Shown piece by piece: positions 47,661-57,007 of a DNA stretch of 64,000 bases (positions within the stretch are counted from its first letter, which is position 1; every line of letters starts with the position of its first letter). Source of the DNA: Legionella quateirensis (GTDB lineage Bacteria > Pseudomonadota > Gammaproteobacteria > Legionellales > Legionellaceae). The notes beneath the pieces were generated by a model that worked only from the letters and a program-made list of their open reading frames with translations, made no database searches and was not told where the DNA came from. The stretch is from assembly GCF_001467955.1 (NCBI RefSeq), contig NZ_LNYR01000038.1, positions 83,161-147,160 of the forward strand, written 5' to 3'. Position numbers and translations under genes: made by a program.

Positions 47661-48692
47661 ATGATCGCTCATCGATTCTCCATTCCTCGTGGACCATTCA
47701 GCCTATCCGAACTGGCTGAGATTTCAGGAGCTGCTTTATTAAATGAAGCCGAAGGTTCCTTTATGGTTGCTGATATTACAACGCTTGCCGAGGCTCAATC
47801 GACCAGCCTGGCTATGTTGCATCAAAAAAAATATGTGAAGGCGTTAAAACATTCGAAGGCCGGAGCTTGTATACTGGCTCCCGAACACCAAGAGCATGCT
47901 CCTGAACACATGCATTTATTGCTTCATAAAAATCCCTACAAAGCCTATGCCTTGATTGCTCAGGTTTTTTATCCTTTTGAACAAATGAAGCGTTTTATCG
48001 CACCAACAGCCTATGTTTCATCAAGCGCAGTAATTGGCAATGATTGCCAAATTGAACATGGTGCCTATATAGGCGATAGGGTTCGTATTGGCGCGCGTTG
48101 TAAAATTGGGGTTAATTCATACATCGGAGAAGGCGTTACCCTGGGAGATGATTGCCGTATCGAAAGTAATGTCTCCATAAGCAATACCATCATGGGAAAT
48201 CAAGTCATCGTTTACCCTGGTGCACGCATTGGGCAAGATGGTTTTGGCTTTGCAAGTGATGCAAATGGACATTATAAAATTCCTCATAGAGGCGGTGTAA
48301 TTATAGGTAATGATGTCGAAATTGGAGCTAATACCTGCATTGACAGAGGATCACTTGATAATACCGTTATTGGCGATTGTTGTCGTTTGGATAATCTGAT
48401 ACAGATAGGGCATAACGTTAAAGTGGGACGAGGTACGATTATTGTTGCTCAGGTAGGTATTGCCGGCAGTACAGAGTTAGGTGAGTGGGTCACCTTATCG
48501 GGTCAGGTTGGTGTAATTGGTCATTTGAATATAGGCAAAAAGGCAACAATTTTGTTTGGAAGCAAGGTACTTAAAGATGTTCCTCCAGATGCTAGAGAGG
48601 GAGGGTTTCCTTCTATGCCGTCACGTGATTGGTTAAGACAGGTCTTTTCATTAAAAAAAGAATCAGGCAGATGCGATGGCAAGAATCTTTAG
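47661..48692 (+). CDS. lpxD: UDP-3-O-acylglucosamine N-acyltransferase
   Basis: A 343-residue enzyme, third step of lipid A synthesis. The N-terminal uridine-binding domain ([12 protein letters not shown]) precedes a hexapeptide-repeat helix with [21 protein letters not shown] and the catalytic His251 in IQIGHNV. ATG 47661 follows AAAGG; an upstream in-frame extension overlaps lpxA and is not favoured. The 3' end overlaps convergent lpxB by 30 bases. Confidence 0.93.
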   Translation: MIAHRFSIPRGPFSLSELAEISGAALLNEAEGSFMVADITTLAEAQSTSLAMLHQKKYVKALKHSKAGACILAPEHQEHAPEHMHLLLHKNPYKAYALIAQVFYPFEQMKRFIAPTAYVSSSAVIGNDCQIEHGAYIGDRVRIGARCKIGVNSYIGEGVTLGDDCRIESNVSISNTIMGNQVIVYPGARIGQDGFGFASDANGHYKIPHRGGVIIGNDVEIGANTCIDRGSLDNTVIGDCCRLDNLIQIGHNVKVGRGTIIVAQVGIAGSTELGEWVTLSGQVGVIGHLNIGKKATILFGSKVLKDVPPDAREGGFPSMPSRDWLRQVFSLKKESGRCDGKNL

Positions 48693-49820
48693 AACCGCTA
48701 ATGCTGCTTTTTCACTGGCATTCTGGCGCAATTCTTTGTGAATTTCTCTGAATTGTTGGATTAACTGATCCTGTATTGGCTTTTGGAGAAAATGCAGAAC
48801 CTGTTGCGCGATGGGTTGTGCACGTGCTTTTGTTTGAACAAATTCGGGAACCAGTTCACGATTAGCTAATAAATTGGGCAGAGAAATAAAGGGTATTTTA
48901 AGCTGAGGCGCAATAAGGGCATGGTTAAGCGCTCCCCATTTAAAAGCTACTACCATCGGTTTCTTTAACAGCATTGCTTCCAGGGTAGTTGTGCCGGATT
49001 TTGCTAATACCACATCCGCTGCAGCCATTACATCTCGAGCACTTTGAGTGGTTATCTGGACATTAGCCTTAATACCTGAACTGTCCAGTTGCTTTTGAAA
49101 CATGTCGCGTAAATTTGCATTAGCTAATGGCACCATAAATTGAACCTGTTGGTTTTGTAAACTGATTTCTTGCATGACATCAAGAAACAATGGCCCCATA
49201 TATTTTATTTCACCCACCCTGCTGCCAGGTAATACGGCAATGTGTTTGTCCTGGGAACTCAAGCCCAGCTGACTTTTTTTATGCCTCGTATCCATTTCCA
49301 TCTCAATCTCATCAGCCAGCGGATGGCCAACAAATTGAGCAGGTACTTCAAACCGTTGATAAAACTCTTCTTCAAAAGGAAAAAGGGTGAGAACCATGTC
49401 AATCGTTTTTTTAATGTGATAGACCCTCTTTTGGCGCCATGCCCAAACTTTAGGACTGACGTATTGTACGGTCTTTACGCCCCTTGGCTTTAGTTTTTTT
49501 GCAAGCCATAAATTGAAATTGGAATAGTCTATACCTATAAAAATATCAGGTGGATTGAGTACCCATTGATTGAGTAGTTGTTGCCTTATTCTGTAGAGCT
49601 CTGGATATCGTTTGAGCACATCTCCTATCCCCATAACGGACAAGCGTTCTATATTGATGAAGGATTGCATTCCTTCCTGAATCATTTGTGTGCCGCCTAT
49701 GCCTTCAAATACTAATGGCACGTCATGTTTTTTTAATTCCCGGATCAAACCCGCTCCGAGCAGATCTCCTGATGGCTCCCCAGCTATTATTGCAATACGT
49801 AAAGGACGCTTTAAACTCAC
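48663..49820 (-). CDS. lpxB: Lipid A disaccharide synthase
   Basis: A 385-residue GT19 glycosyltransferase joining UDP-2,3-diacylglucosamine and lipid X. Start blocks [17 protein letters not shown] and [14 protein letters not shown], then [30 protein letters not shown] and [19 protein letters not shown] (here [16 protein letters not shown]). Unusually it is convergent with lpxD, not downstream in one operon with lpxA. Confidence 0.95.
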   Translation of the reverse strand: MSLKRPLRIAIIAGEPSGDLLGAGLIRELKKHDVPLVFEGIGGTQMIQEGMQSFINIERLSVMGIGDVLKRYPELYRIRQQLLNQWVLNPPDIFIGIDYSNFNLWLAKKLKPRGVKTVQYVSPKVWAWRQKRVYHIKKTIDMVLTLFPFEEEFYQRFEVPAQFVGHPLADEIEMEMDTRHKKSQLGLSSQDKHIAVLPGSRVGEIKYMGPLFLDVMQEISLQNQQVQFMVPLANANLRDMFQKQLDSSGIKANVQITTQSARDVMAAADVVLAKSGTTTLEAMLLKKPMVVAFKWGALNHALIAPQLKIPFISLPNLLANRELVPEFVQTKARAQPIAQQVLHFLQKPIQDQLIQQFREIHKELRQNASEKAALAVLKILAIASA

Positions 49821-49997
49821 TTTTATCCTGGATTAATTGAATGGTTCAATGCGAGGGATGTTAGCTCAAATGCAAGTCAATGACCAAGTACTATTTTACT
49901 TTGGAATTCACTCCTTGTAGACTTCTTTCCGGTTCAGATTTTTTTCACTTAATCAATGAACTGGACAGTCTGCATGCATAATAGGATAAACTATTCT

Positions 49998-50834
49998 ATG
50001 GTCAAATTAACACGTGGTTTAAAGACACTTCCCGTGACATTGATGGGGTGGATTGTCTATTTAATTATTCCATTCAAAAAGAGCATTGCACAAAAAAATA
50101 TAGAGCGAGTTTTTGAAAACTCAATGAATTCTCAAGAAAAGAAACGCCTGGTTATCGCTTATTATTCGCATCTGATGACCAGTATAAAGGAGTTGATTTT
50201 ATACGCTTTAGTCAGTAAAAAACGTTTGGAGAAGCGAGTAAAAACAATAGGTATGGAGCATCTCTATAACGCAATGAACCAAGGTAAAGGAGTACTTGTG
50301 CTAACCGGACACTTTGGAAGTTGGGAATTTTCTCCTTTGTTTTTTCTGGATAATGTTGAGGGTAATAAAGACCAATTTTATTGCATCAGGAAGTCATTAC
50401 GGTTTGCATTTTTGGATAATATTTTTTTACGTCGATATGAAGCGGCTGGTTTTAAGCTTATTAATAAAAAAAATGCCATTCGGGAAGTGTGTAAAGTATT
50501 ACAAAAGGGAGGAGTCGTATTTTTTCCATTCGATCTTCGACCATCTTATAAAGATAATAATAAAATACTGACGAATTTTTTAGGTCAGAATACAAGTACT
50601 TATACTAGTTTGGCCTATTTGGCGGAACGTTATAATTCCCCTGTATTATCAACAAGCTATTATCGTATTAATAAAAAACAGCATGTGAATCAATTTTATC
50701 CTGAAATTCCAAGAAATATGAGTGTCGATAAACAGGATGCGATCCTGAAAAATACCCAAAACTACAATAAACGACTTGAAGAAATGGTACTAGAACATCC
50801 TGAGCAATGGCTTTGGTCTTATAAGCGGTGGTAA
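49998..50834 (+). CDS. LpxL/HtrB-like lysophospholipid acyltransferase 1
   Basis: A 278-residue member of the lipid A late-acyltransferase family. An N-terminal membrane anchor (about 10-25) precedes the H-x4-E catalytic motif in LTGHFGSWEF, and the YYRINKKQHV and EQWLWSYKRW blocks follow. ATG 49998 is chosen because it gives the same N-terminal length as the downstream paralogue; upstream ATGs at 49956 and 49974 exist. It could add a secondary acyl chain to lipid A or act on another lipid. The FFPFDLRPSYKDNN segment replaces the usual DQ block, so substrate choice may differ. Confidence 0.8.
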   Translation: MVKLTRGLKTLPVTLMGWIVYLIIPFKKSIAQKNIERVFENSMNSQEKKRLVIAYYSHLMTSIKELILYALVSKKRLEKRVKTIGMEHLYNAMNQGKGVLVLTGHFGSWEFSPLFFLDNVEGNKDQFYCIRKSLRFAFLDNIFLRRYEAAGFKLINKKNAIREVCKVLQKGGVVFFPFDLRPSYKDNNKILTNFLGQNTSTYTSLAYLAERYNSPVLSTSYYRINKKQHVNQFYPEIPRNMSVDKQDAILKNTQNYNKRLEEMVLEHPEQWLWSYKRW

Positions 50835-50844
50835 TTTTTAAGGC

Positions 50845-51687
50845 ATGATGATGACTGACAACATTTTTTCCAATCTTCGTATTACTCTTTGGGGGCGATT
50901 AATGCATCGAATGTTCCCTTTGAGAAAAAACATCATTATCAACAATATTGATCGGGTCTTTAAAGATAAAGCGACTTCTTTTGAAAAGACCAGATTGCTA
51001 AAAGCGTTCTACTCTCATCTGGTTATAGTCCTTAAGGATATCCTGCTTGTGGGATGGCTGAGTACAGACAGTATGAAACGTAGAGTGGAAGTTCGTGGCA
51101 TGGAGCATTTATTAGACGCAGTGAACCAGAATAAAGGGGTGTTAATATTAACAGGTCATCTGGGCAGCTGGGAGTTCGCTGTTCCCGCAGGTATTCTTCA
51201 TTTAGATTCATTGATTGATAAAATACATATTATTAGACGTCCTATTCGTAAGAAATGGTTAGAGCATTTGATATTTCAACGTTTTCAGAGATGGAACATT
51301 AAATTGATTAGCAGCATTAATGCCCCAAAATTGGTCAGTCGCGCACTAAAAAAGAAGGAGCTCGTGTTCTATTTTTTAGATCAGCATACCAGTATAGAAA
51401 AAAACTCAGGTCTAGCTGTTGATTTTTTTAATGTCAAAGCCGGAACTTATCGCAGTCTGGCTGTTTTTGCATCTAAATATGACAGTCCTGTGGTGCCTTT
51501 ATCCTGCTATCGAGCAGAAAAAGGGAATCATGTTTTTGAATTTTTCCCTGCGCTTGAATGGCAGGAACATCCCGATAACGCTCAGGCCATATACAATAAT
51601 ACAGTGATCTATAATCAAATCCTGGAACAAATGATATTGGCTCACCCTGAACAATGGTGGTGGGTGCACCGCAGATGGAAATTATAA
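50845..51687 (+). CDS. LpxL/HtrB-like lysophospholipid acyltransferase 2
   Basis: A 280-residue paralogue of the upstream gene, starting 11 bases after its stop. It shares PLRKNIIINNIDRVF, LTGHLGSWEF (His and Glu of H-x4-E), and EQWWWVHRRWK. Here the normal FLDQHTSIEKNSGLAVDFF block with Asp-Gln is present, unlike its neighbour. By eye the pair is roughly 35-40 % similar, so it is an old tandem duplication. Both lie 150 bases downstream of (divergent from) lpxB, favouring lipid A acylation. Confidence 0.85.
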   Translation: MMMTDNIFSNLRITLWGRLMHRMFPLRKNIIINNIDRVFKDKATSFEKTRLLKAFYSHLVIVLKDILLVGWLSTDSMKRRVEVRGMEHLLDAVNQNKGVLILTGHLGSWEFAVPAGILHLDSLIDKIHIIRRPIRKKWLEHLIFQRFQRWNIKLISSINAPKLVSRALKKKELVFYFLDQHTSIEKNSGLAVDFFNVKAGTYRSLAVFASKYDSPVVPLSCYRAEKGNHVFEFFPALEWQEHPDNAQAIYNNTVIYNQILEQMILAHPEQWWWVHRRWKL

Positions 51688-51767
51688 ATGATTCGCTTAA
51701 TAGTTCTCGCTAACGATAATGGGATCGCAGAAATGATCAATTCAGTACTATAATCATCTCATAATCC

Positions 51768-51810
51768 AATCGCGGAATGTTGAGAATAAATTGATCCTTT
51801 GTCAACACAC
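51768..51810. repeat. TGTTGACA-family element, right-end relic
   Basis: TCGCGGAATGTTGAGAATAA, then TTGATCCTTTGTCAACACACCC, corresponds to the right third of the 46536 element (GTCGCGGGACGTTGGAAATA, then TGTCAACACACCC). Confidence 0.45.
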
Positions 51811-51855
51811 CCGTGTGTATCTGTAATTCAAGTGAATATAATTTAAGGCCATTCA

Positions 51856-53052
51856 ATGTCTAAGTCGATACAGGGAGTGATTGTTTGGTTTATTTCTACA
51901 TTATTTGTTATCTATGCTTTTTGCCTTAATACGGCGGGCGCCGTTTTTTCGGAGTCGATCAAGTCAGCACTGCATAGTTCAGATATGGGCGTTTCGTTTG
52001 CTGCAGGATCGTTTATTCTTGGATTTGCCTGCATGCAAATTCCAGCGGGTTATCTACTTGATCGCTATAATGCCCGATATATAGTGAGTAGTGCTTTATT
52101 TTTGGTTGCTTCAGGAAATGTAGCCATTTCATTTTCTACTAACATCTATACTTATTGTCTGGCTAATCTTATTCAAGGCATGGGGGCATCTTTCGATTTC
52201 ATTGCAGCGAGTATTCTTGTGGCTCAGTGGTTTCCCCGCAATATGTTTCCTATTTTAACCGGACTGATTGAAACCTTGGCTTTTATTGCCAGTGGCCTGA
52301 TTCATTATTTTTTAATGATTAAATTACAGACGTACTCCTGGAATCAAATCTATCAATATTTTGCAGTTTATGGGTACTGTTTGTTTATTTTGGCAATGTT
52401 CTGGGTAAAAACTCCGGAAGATTTTCAATTCGCGAGAAACATTTCTTTAAAGGCTTCATTAACTATCGTCTGTAACAATGGACAAACCTGGTTATGTGCT
52501 TTTACTGCTGCAACCTCTTTTGGCATTTTGTTGGCATATGGTGGTCTTTGGTATTTGCCCATTCAGGAATATTATTCAGTAAACAGCAGTACAGCAGTTT
52601 TAATTGGTGGTATGGTATTTTTTGGAATTGGAGTGGGAACTCCATTGCTGGGCTGGATCTCCAATCGTATTAAATCAAGAAAACTGGTTCTGCATCTTAC
52701 TTTGGTACTGGGGACTATGGGTTTGCTGATGGCAGTTTATCTGCCGCATTATATGATTAATAATTATTATATAATTGAAGCGGTATCCTTTTTTACCGGT
52801 TTTATGCTTTCTGGATCCATGTTGATTTATACCATGGTGAGCGAAATGTCTTCGAACAGTACTCGTGGTATAGCCATCAGTATTACTAATTCCTCAGTTT
52901 TTTTATTTAATACACTATTATTATTTATACCGTATTTATTTATTACCAAAGAATCGCCTCATTTTTATACTTTTTTATGGGTATTACCGTTTTGTGCCAT
53001 TGTTTCTATAATGCTGTCTTTCTTTATAAAAGAGACTTATAGCGCAGATTAA
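51856..53052 (+). CDS. MFS transporter
   Basis: A 398-residue major facilitator with about twelve membrane segments. The loop between TM2 and TM3 reads GYLLDRYNARY, the usual G-x-L-x-D-R-x-G/N-x-R motif. The conserved start TAGAVFSESIKSAL is like sugar-phosphate or MHS-type Legionella MFS proteins. Substrate unknown. Monocistronic; possibly one of the amino-acid or nucleoside transporters expanded in Legionella. Confidence 0.85.
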   Translation: MSKSIQGVIVWFISTLFVIYAFCLNTAGAVFSESIKSALHSSDMGVSFAAGSFILGFACMQIPAGYLLDRYNARYIVSSALFLVASGNVAISFSTNIYTYCLANLIQGMGASFDFIAASILVAQWFPRNMFPILTGLIETLAFIASGLIHYFLMIKLQTYSWNQIYQYFAVYGYCLFILAMFWVKTPEDFQFARNISLKASLTIVCNNGQTWLCAFTAATSFGILLAYGGLWYLPIQEYYSVNSSTAVLIGGMVFFGIGVGTPLLGWISNRIKSRKLVLHLTLVLGTMGLLMAVYLPHYMINNYYIIEAVSFFTGFMLSGSMLIYTMVSEMSSNSTRGIAISITNSSVFLFNTLLLFIPYLFITKESPHFYTFLWVLPFCAIVSIMLSFFIKETYSAD

Positions 53053-53179
53053 ATGATTAGTTTGCTGCGATATAAAAGTTATTGGTTATTGTGGTTAATT
53101 ATTGATTTTTAAACTATATTAATTGCGGAAGTAAAAATTATTTTGGTTTCAATTTATTAACTTATGCAGGAAGCTAATT

Positions 53180-53428
53180 ATGAACAATATTAAATTTTTG
53201 AAGTGGGGATCTGCTGTTGCTTTAGTTTTAGGTTTGTCAGGTTGCTATATGGATGGACAAAGCGCTCAAGAGTCAACTTATTCAACTGGAAACTCAACCC
53301 CCAGCAATCAATCCGCTACAGGTGCACCACAAGCCAAACAAAAAAGTTATGCATCAAAAGAGCCTACCCAGAAAGCAACTCCAGGCCCTAAACAAACTGC
53401 CGCCCCACAATTGCCTGTCATTCAGTAA
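53180..53428 (+). CDS. Small Pro/Thr/Gln-rich lipoprotein
   Basis: An 82-residue lipoprotein: signal peptide with lipobox LGLSGC (Cys at about 22), then a low-complexity tail rich in Gln, Ser, Thr, Pro and Lys (QKATPGPKQTAAPQLP). No globular domain. A terminator follows at 53448. Confidence 0.7.
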   Translation: MNNIKFLKWGSAVALVLGLSGCYMDGQSAQESTYSTGNSTPSNQSATGAPQAKQKSYASKEPTQKATPGPKQTAAPQLPVIQ

Positions 53429-53447
53429 TTAAGTCATTTTCATAAGG

Positions 53448-53479
53448 TTCCCTCTTATTTTCAACAAGATAAGAGGGAA
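53448..53479 (+). terminator. Hairpin after the first small lipoprotein gene
   Basis: TTCCCTCTTAT (53448-53458) pairs perfectly with ATAAGAGGGAA (53469-53479). Confidence 0.75.
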
Positions 53480-53634
53480 TATCTTAATCCAATCATTCAC
53501 TGGAAATATTCGAATTATGAACTAGTATTTATCATGAGTATTGCTCTTAATTTGGTCAATCAATTCAAGTTATAGTCACCTTTGTTTGTTCTATTGGGTT
53601 GGTATTGATAACTCATATACAGGGAGTGGTTAAG

Positions 53635-53922
53635 ATGATTAATTATAAATCATTTAATTGGCGTTATGGTCTGGTCACGGTGTTGGTCTTTGGCTTATCG
53701 AGTTGTGCTAATAAACCGGTAGCAACACAAACCGAAGCTGCTAACATTAAAGTACAAAAATTAAATACTGCCAATCAAGTGGATATTGAGTCCAGTACGG
53801 CTAAAAATCCTGTACTGATCAGCTCTCCGGAAACATCGAGCAGTCCAACGCCTACACCTGCTCCAGTTGAATCAATGTCTCCAGACTCAGGCCTTTCTGA
53901 CGTAAATCCAGATGTTGAGTAG
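53635..53922 (+). CDS. Small lipoprotein
   Basis: A 95-residue protein with lipobox FGLSSC (Cys at about residue 24) and a Ser/Pro/Thr-rich mature tail (SSPTPTPAPVESMSPDSG). ATG 53635 follows GGGAG; the upstream in-frame TTG is not favoured. Its architecture parallels the lipoprotein at 53180, which has the same lipobox type and tail composition. Confidence 0.7.
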   Translation: MINYKSFNWRYGLVTVLVFGLSSCANKPVATQTEAANIKVQKLNTANQVDIESSTAKNPVLISSPETSSSPTPTPAPVESMSPDSGLSDVNPDVE

Positions 53923-53924
53923 AA

Positions 53925-53990
53925 TGTGTTGACAATTCACCAAAATATTCCCAACGTCCCGTGACGTCGAAATCGGAATTGTCAACACAT
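53925..53990. repeat. TGTTGACA-family element with internal deletion
   Basis: TGTGTTGACAATTC (53925-53938) and GAATTGTCAACACA form perfect inverted ends around a shortened core, CCCAACGTCCCGTGACGTCG. Confidence 0.65.
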
Positions 53991-54075
53991 CCTGGAATTA
54001 AATAGATACTTTGAGTCTTTAAACGAGAATTGTTGGGCTTATACGGAAGATGGTGGTTGAATTTGAGTTATGTAT

Positions 54076-54105
54076 TTAATCCCGGCTGAGAACAGCCAGG
54101 ATTAA
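54076..54105 (-). terminator. Terminator of fumC
   Basis: TTAATCCCGGCTG pairs with CAGCCAGGATTAA at 12 of 13, loop AGAA. Confidence 0.7.
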
Positions 54106-54128
54106 TCATCTGATTAAATTAGAAGAAC

Positions 54129-55523
54129 CTATTGCGGTGCAATCATTTCTTCTGGTTTTACATATTCCGCGAACTGTTCGGCAGTTAAATAACCCAGTTT
54201 CACAGCTGCTTCTTGTAAAGATGAGTTATCATGATGAGCCGTTTTAGCTATTTTTGCTGCTTTATCATAGCCTATATGTTGATTCAGCGCTGTTACCAGC
54301 ATTAGGGAGTGATGTAAATAATAATCGATTACGGGTTGATTGGCTTCTATCCCTTCCGCGCAAAATTCCTGAAATGAATGACAGGTATCGGCCAACAGGT
54401 TTAATGAATGCAACACATTAAATATGATGACGGGCTTGAACACATTCAATTCGAAATTGCCCTGGCTGTCTGCAATTCCTACTGCAGTATCATTACCTAA
54501 GACCTGGGCACATATCATGGTCATAGCTTCACATTGTGTTGGATTAACTTTTCCAGGCATGATGGATGAGCCGGGTTCATTTTCCGGAATGGTTATCTCA
54601 CCTATGCCACAGCGAGGTCCTGAAGCCAGCCAACGAATGTCATTGGCTATTTTCATTAAAGCGCAGGCCAGAGTTTTCATGGCACTGTGTGCAAAAACCA
54701 AAGGCTCGTGCGAGGCTAAGGCAGCAAATTTATTAGGCGCTGTCACGAACGGTAATTGGGTAATGCTGGCAATGTGTGCCGCGACTTTGACTGCGAATTG
54801 TGGATGAGTGTTTAAACCCGTTCCAACTGCTGTGCCCCCTGCCGCCAATTCATAGAGTTCGGGTAAAACCTCTTCTAATCTGTGGATGCAGGCATCCAGT
54901 TGGGCAACATAGCCGGAGAATTCCTGGCCTAAAGTAATGGGGACAGCATCTTGTAAATGAGTTCTGCCAATTTTTACTATATCCTTAAAGGCTGCCATTT
55001 TAACCGCGAACGCATCTCTTAAATTTCGAACCGCAGGCAATAATTTTTCATTTATCGCAATAGCGGCAGCAATATGCATGGCAGTTGGGAAGGTATCATT
55101 TGAGGATTGAGACATATTGACATGATCATTGGGATGTATGGGGGTTTTACTGCCCATTGTCCCACCGGCCATTTCAATGGCTCGGTTGGAGATCACTTCA
55201 TTGGCATTCATATTGGATTGAGTGCCGCTACCTGTTTGCCAGACATGCAAAGGAAAATGATCGTCCAGTAAGCCCTTACTGACTTCATCAGCTGCTTTAA
55301 CGATTAAATCTGCTTTGTCTTTTGGTAATTTACCTAAGTCCAGATTAGTCAGTGCCGCTGCTTTTTTTAGGATTCCAAAAGCATGGGTTACTTCGCGGGG
55401 CATAATGTCTTTACCAATGTTGAAATGATGCAGAGAGCGTTCAGTCTGGGCGCCCCAATATTTATCTGCGGGTACTTCAATTTCACCCATACTGTCTGAT
55501 TCAATACGCGTTTTGTTCATCAT
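54129..55523 (-). CDS. fumC: Fumarate hydratase class II
   Basis: A 464-residue iron-independent fumarase of the TCA cycle. Blocks: [59 protein letters not shown] and the signature [16 protein letters not shown] with the mobile active-site loop. Length matches E. coli FumC (467). Convergent end; divergent from rsmE. Confidence 0.96.
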   Translation of the reverse strand: MMNKTRIESDSMGEIEVPADKYWGAQTERSLHHFNIGKDIMPREVTHAFGILKKAAALTNLDLGKLPKDKADLIVKAADEVSKGLLDDHFPLHVWQTGSGTQSNMNANEVISNRAIEMAGGTMGSKTPIHPNDHVNMSQSSNDTFPTAMHIAAAIAINEKLLPAVRNLRDAFAVKMAAFKDIVKIGRTHLQDAVPITLGQEFSGYVAQLDACIHRLEEVLPELYELAAGGTAVGTGLNTHPQFAVKVAAHIASITQLPFVTAPNKFAALASHEPLVFAHSAMKTLACALMKIANDIRWLASGPRCGIGEITIPENEPGSSIMPGKVNPTQCEAMTMICAQVLGNDTAVGIADSQGNFELNVFKPVIIFNVLHSLNLLADTCHSFQEFCAEGIEANQPVIDYYLHHSLMLVTALNQHIGYDKAAKIAKTAHHDNSSLQEAAVKLGYLTAEQFAEYVKPEEMIAPQ

Positions 55524-55639
55524 GGATTATTCCTTGGATTAGATAATGACGTTCGAAATAAAATAATAATTCTAGCATAGCAGACGTTATTAAGTAATTT
55601 TTGTTATAGTGTCAGCTCATGATTTTTGGTGAATTAACC

Positions 55640-56368
55640 GTGAGAGAAATTCGTATATACCAACCTGGTGATTATCAAAGTGGGCAACTGGTGGAGTTAT
55701 CACCAGAAGCGGGTCAACATGTGGCTGTGGTCTTGCGCATGCAACCAGGCGACCCTTTGACTCTGTTTTGTGGGGACAATCGTGAATTTTCGGCGGTCAT
55801 TGAGCACGTTAAAAAAAAACAGGTTAAGGTTTTGATTGAGTCGGTTAACGAAAAAAATAGGGAATCACCTTTGAGCATCCATCTGGCTCAGGCCATCTCT
55901 AAAGGAGATCGTATGGAGATGGTAATGCAAAAATCAGTTGAATTAGGGGTTGCATCAATAACTCCTTTAATCACGGAACGATGTGCGGTAAAGCTCGATA
56001 AAGAGCGAATGGCGAAAAAACTGCATCAATGGCAAAACATAGTTATTGCTGCATGTGAGCAATCCGGTCGCAATGTTATACCGCCAGTGCATCCGCCAGT
56101 CCCATTAGATGAATATTTGAGCTTAGGGCACTCCGCATTTAAATTTATTTTACACCCGGAAGGCAATAAAACGTGGCGGGATTATGCAATAAATCAATCA
56201 GACATTACACTTATCATCGGACCCGAGGGTGGATTGACTGATGAAGAAATTAAATTGGCTTGTAAATCGGATTATTTACCCTTATCTTTGGGGCCAAGAA
56301 TTTTACGGACAGAAACAGCGGCCATTACCGCATTAAGTGTGTTGCAAGCCGTTGGCGGTGATCTATAA
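55640..56368 (+). CDS. rsmE: 16S rRNA m3U1498 methyltransferase
   Basis: A 242-residue SPOUT methyltransferase acting on U1498 of assembled 30S subunits. Blocks: REIRIYQPG, HVAVVLRMQPGD, KGDRMEMVMQKSVELGV, CEQSGRNVIPPV and the knot IIGPEGGLTDEEI followed by SLGPRILRTETAA. The GTG at 55640 (VREIRIYQPG) is preferred over ATG 55619: it aligns with the MRIPRIY start of E. coli RsmE and has GGTGA seven bases upstream. trxA follows by 35 bases. Confidence 0.92.
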   Translation: MREIRIYQPGDYQSGQLVELSPEAGQHVAVVLRMQPGDPLTLFCGDNREFSAVIEHVKKKQVKVLIESVNEKNRESPLSIHLAQAISKGDRMEMVMQKSVELGVASITPLITERCAVKLDKERMAKKLHQWQNIVIAACEQSGRNVIPPVHPPVPLDEYLSLGHSAFKFILHPEGNKTWRDYAINQSDITLIIGPEGGLTDEEIKLACKSDYLPLSLGPRILRTETAAITALSVLQAVGGDL

Positions 56369-56403
56369 TAATATTTTGGATTATAAATAGTTGAGGAATA
56401 CTC

Positions 56404-56730
56404 ATGAGTGATAATATTAAAGCTGTGACAGACGCAAGTTTCGATCAGGATGTAATTAATTCCAGCAAACCGGTTTTGGTTGATTTTTGGGCGGAATGGT
56501 GTGGCCCATGCCGAGCTCTGACACCTATTCTAGAAGAAGTAGCCGCAACCCACAGTAACGATATTAACTTTGCAAAAATTAATATAGATGAAAATCCTCA
56601 AGCGCCTTCAAAATTTGGTGTTATGAGTATTCCTACTTTAATTTTATTCAAAAATGGCCAGGTTGTAGCCGTTAAAATGGGTTTGTTATCTAAATCCCAA
56701 TTAAGTGCATTTGTTGAAAGTCACATCTAA
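56404..56730 (+). CDS. trxA: Thioredoxin 1
   Basis: A 108-residue thioredoxin with WAEWCGPCR (redox Cys at about 32 and 35), the cis-Pro loop MSIPTLILFKNGQ, and DENPQAP. Length as E. coli TrxA (109). General disulphide reductant; probably co-transcribed with rsmE. Located upstream of rho, as in many Gammaproteobacteria. Confidence 0.96.
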   Translation: MSDNIKAVTDASFDQDVINSSKPVLVDFWAEWCGPCRALTPILEEVAATHSNDINFAKINIDENPQAPSKFGVMSIPTLILFKNGQVVAVKMGLLSKSQLSAFVESHI

Positions 56731-56738
56731 TTTTATTT

Positions 56739-56783
56739 GAGTGATGGTTGATACTGAGCGGAAGCAATGCACAACTATCACTC
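56739..56783 (+). terminator. Hairpin after trxA
   Basis: GAGTGATGGTTG pairs with CAACTATCACTC (11 of 12 plus a G-T). The following bases to 57007 form the rho leader; no gene there. Confidence 0.5.
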
Positions 56784-57007
56784 ATATAGAGTATTGATTA
56801 AATTCCTGGTTTGCATTACAAAGATTTTCTTTTAATTTTAGTATGAAAAAGTTGGATCTTGTTTGAAAGCTGTGATAGCCTGTTAGCAATATGTGACATA
56901 CTATAAAGCAAGTATGCTGCATAGGCAGTCGAATCCTTAGCTGCTATTCCCTAACAAAAATTTTCTCGGATATTCAATTCGTTTAAACAATAAATCAAGT
57001 GAGAAGT

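Noticed and set aside
54424..54807. 127-codon ORF opposite fumC
   Set aside because: It is a shadow of fumC with no RBS or own motifs.
55619..55639. ATG 55619 as the rsmE start
   Set aside because: It adds seven residues absent from RsmE homologues and lacks an RBS, while GTG 55640 has one and aligns.
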